DNA of 6,348 nt, taken from assembly GCA_019242065.1 (NCBI GenBank), contig JAFAWJ010000970.1, positions 1-6,348 of the forward strand. The letters are read 5' to 3'. Positions 6,051-6,348 of the stretch are shown here, one piece after another. The notes under the pieces were generated by a model. The model did not search any database. It had not been told where the DNA came from and was given only the letters and a program-made list of their open reading frames with translations. This DNA comes from Chloroflexota bacterium (GTDB taxonomy: Bacteria; Chloroflexota; UBA6077; CF-72). Each line of letters begins with the position of its first letter. Position 1 is the stretch's first letter. Both the position numbers and the translations under genes were made by a program.

Positions 6051-6348
6051 ACGCGGTAGGCGACGGCTTCGGTCTCGGCGAGCGCGTCGACCAGTCGGTC
6101 GTGTTCGGACGGGTGGGTGACGGCCTGGAGCGCGTCAGGGCGATCGAACCATTTGACTTCGATGACGTCGTCATCGGATGGCCTGTCGATGACGACCTCC
6201 GCGTCCGAGGCGCGTGCGCCGAAGACGAGCAGGAGGGTGTCCTGGCTCGCGTGGCACGAGAGGGCGCGCAGGCCGCCCACCTCGGCAAGCACGTAGCCAG
6301 TCTCTTCACGCACCTCACGGCCGAGCGCCTGCACCAGATCCTCGCCAG
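6035..6348 (-). CDS. Nudix hydrolase, C-terminal part (5' end outside the window)
   Basis: The last 104 or so residues of a minus-strand gene run in from the right edge. They begin inside the Nudix box: GEDLVQALGREVREETGY matches the second half of G-x5-E-x7-R-E-U-x-E-E-x-G-U, with the invariant Glu eight residues before the Arg and the metal-binding REVREE core intact. The following strands (GGLRALSCHASQ, LLLVFGARA, VIEVKWFDR) are typical of the fold. Nudix enzymes hydrolyse nucleoside diphosphates linked to another group, for example oxidised dNTPs, ADP-ribose or NADH; this one's substrate is not evident. The GTG at 6332-6334 is an internal Val, since the box continues upstream of it; the true start and the first half of the box lie beyond 6348. 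Its stop (6035-6037) overlaps the lyase stop region by 16 bp. Confidence 0.88.
   Translation of the reverse strand, partial: GEDLVQALGREVREETGYVLAEVGGLRALSCHASQDTLLLVFGARASDAEVVIDRPSDDDVIEVKWFDRPDALQAVTHPSEHDRLVDALAETEAVAYRVYRDA

Overview
The window is very GC-rich DNA with strongly GC-biased third codon positions, from a bacterium. The most likely source is a Chloroflexota lineage (Thermomicrobia-like or related). This rests on three things: a secreted protein with a 'PTATPVP'-type Pro/Thr/Ala tail, an F420-type luciferase-like oxidoreductase, and a short orphan protein of a style common in that phylum. The placement is inference from sequence style, not a database match.

Layout, left to right. 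Positions 1-107 may hold the 5' end of a minus-strand gene leaving the window, and 108-200 is a short upstream region with a TACAAT box. Positions 201-1760 (+) encode a membrane-anchored serine hydrolase of the class A beta-lactamase/PBP fold with a long disordered tail. It converges, across a 21-bp gap holding a 12-bp palindrome, on a WYL-domain transcriptional regulator (1782-2786, -). Divergent from the regulator is a small unrecognised ORF (2860-3138, +) with an in-frame 18-bp tandem duplication; its 3' end runs antisense into the next gene. Then come an F420-dependent LLM-class oxidoreductase (3029-3874, -) and a stand-alone 5'-3' exonuclease/flap endonuclease (4068-4928, -), separated by about 190 bp. 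A HpcH/HpaI-CitE-type CoA ester lyase (5100-6050, +) is divergent from the exonuclease. Its stop codon overlaps by 16 bp the 3' end of a convergent Nudix hydrolase (6035-6348, -) that is cut by the right edge.

The genes look like independent housekeeping or accessory units rather than one operon: strands alternate, functions are unrelated (cell envelope, regulation, redox, DNA repair, carbon metabolism, nucleotide clean-up), and no tight co-directional pair exists. I see no mobile element, CRISPR array, tRNA or rRNA, and no convincing new multi-gene system. The points most worth a second look are the reduced omega-loop in the beta-lactamase-fold protein, the small ORF with its duplication and antisense overlap, and the YQ in place of YK in the exonuclease.
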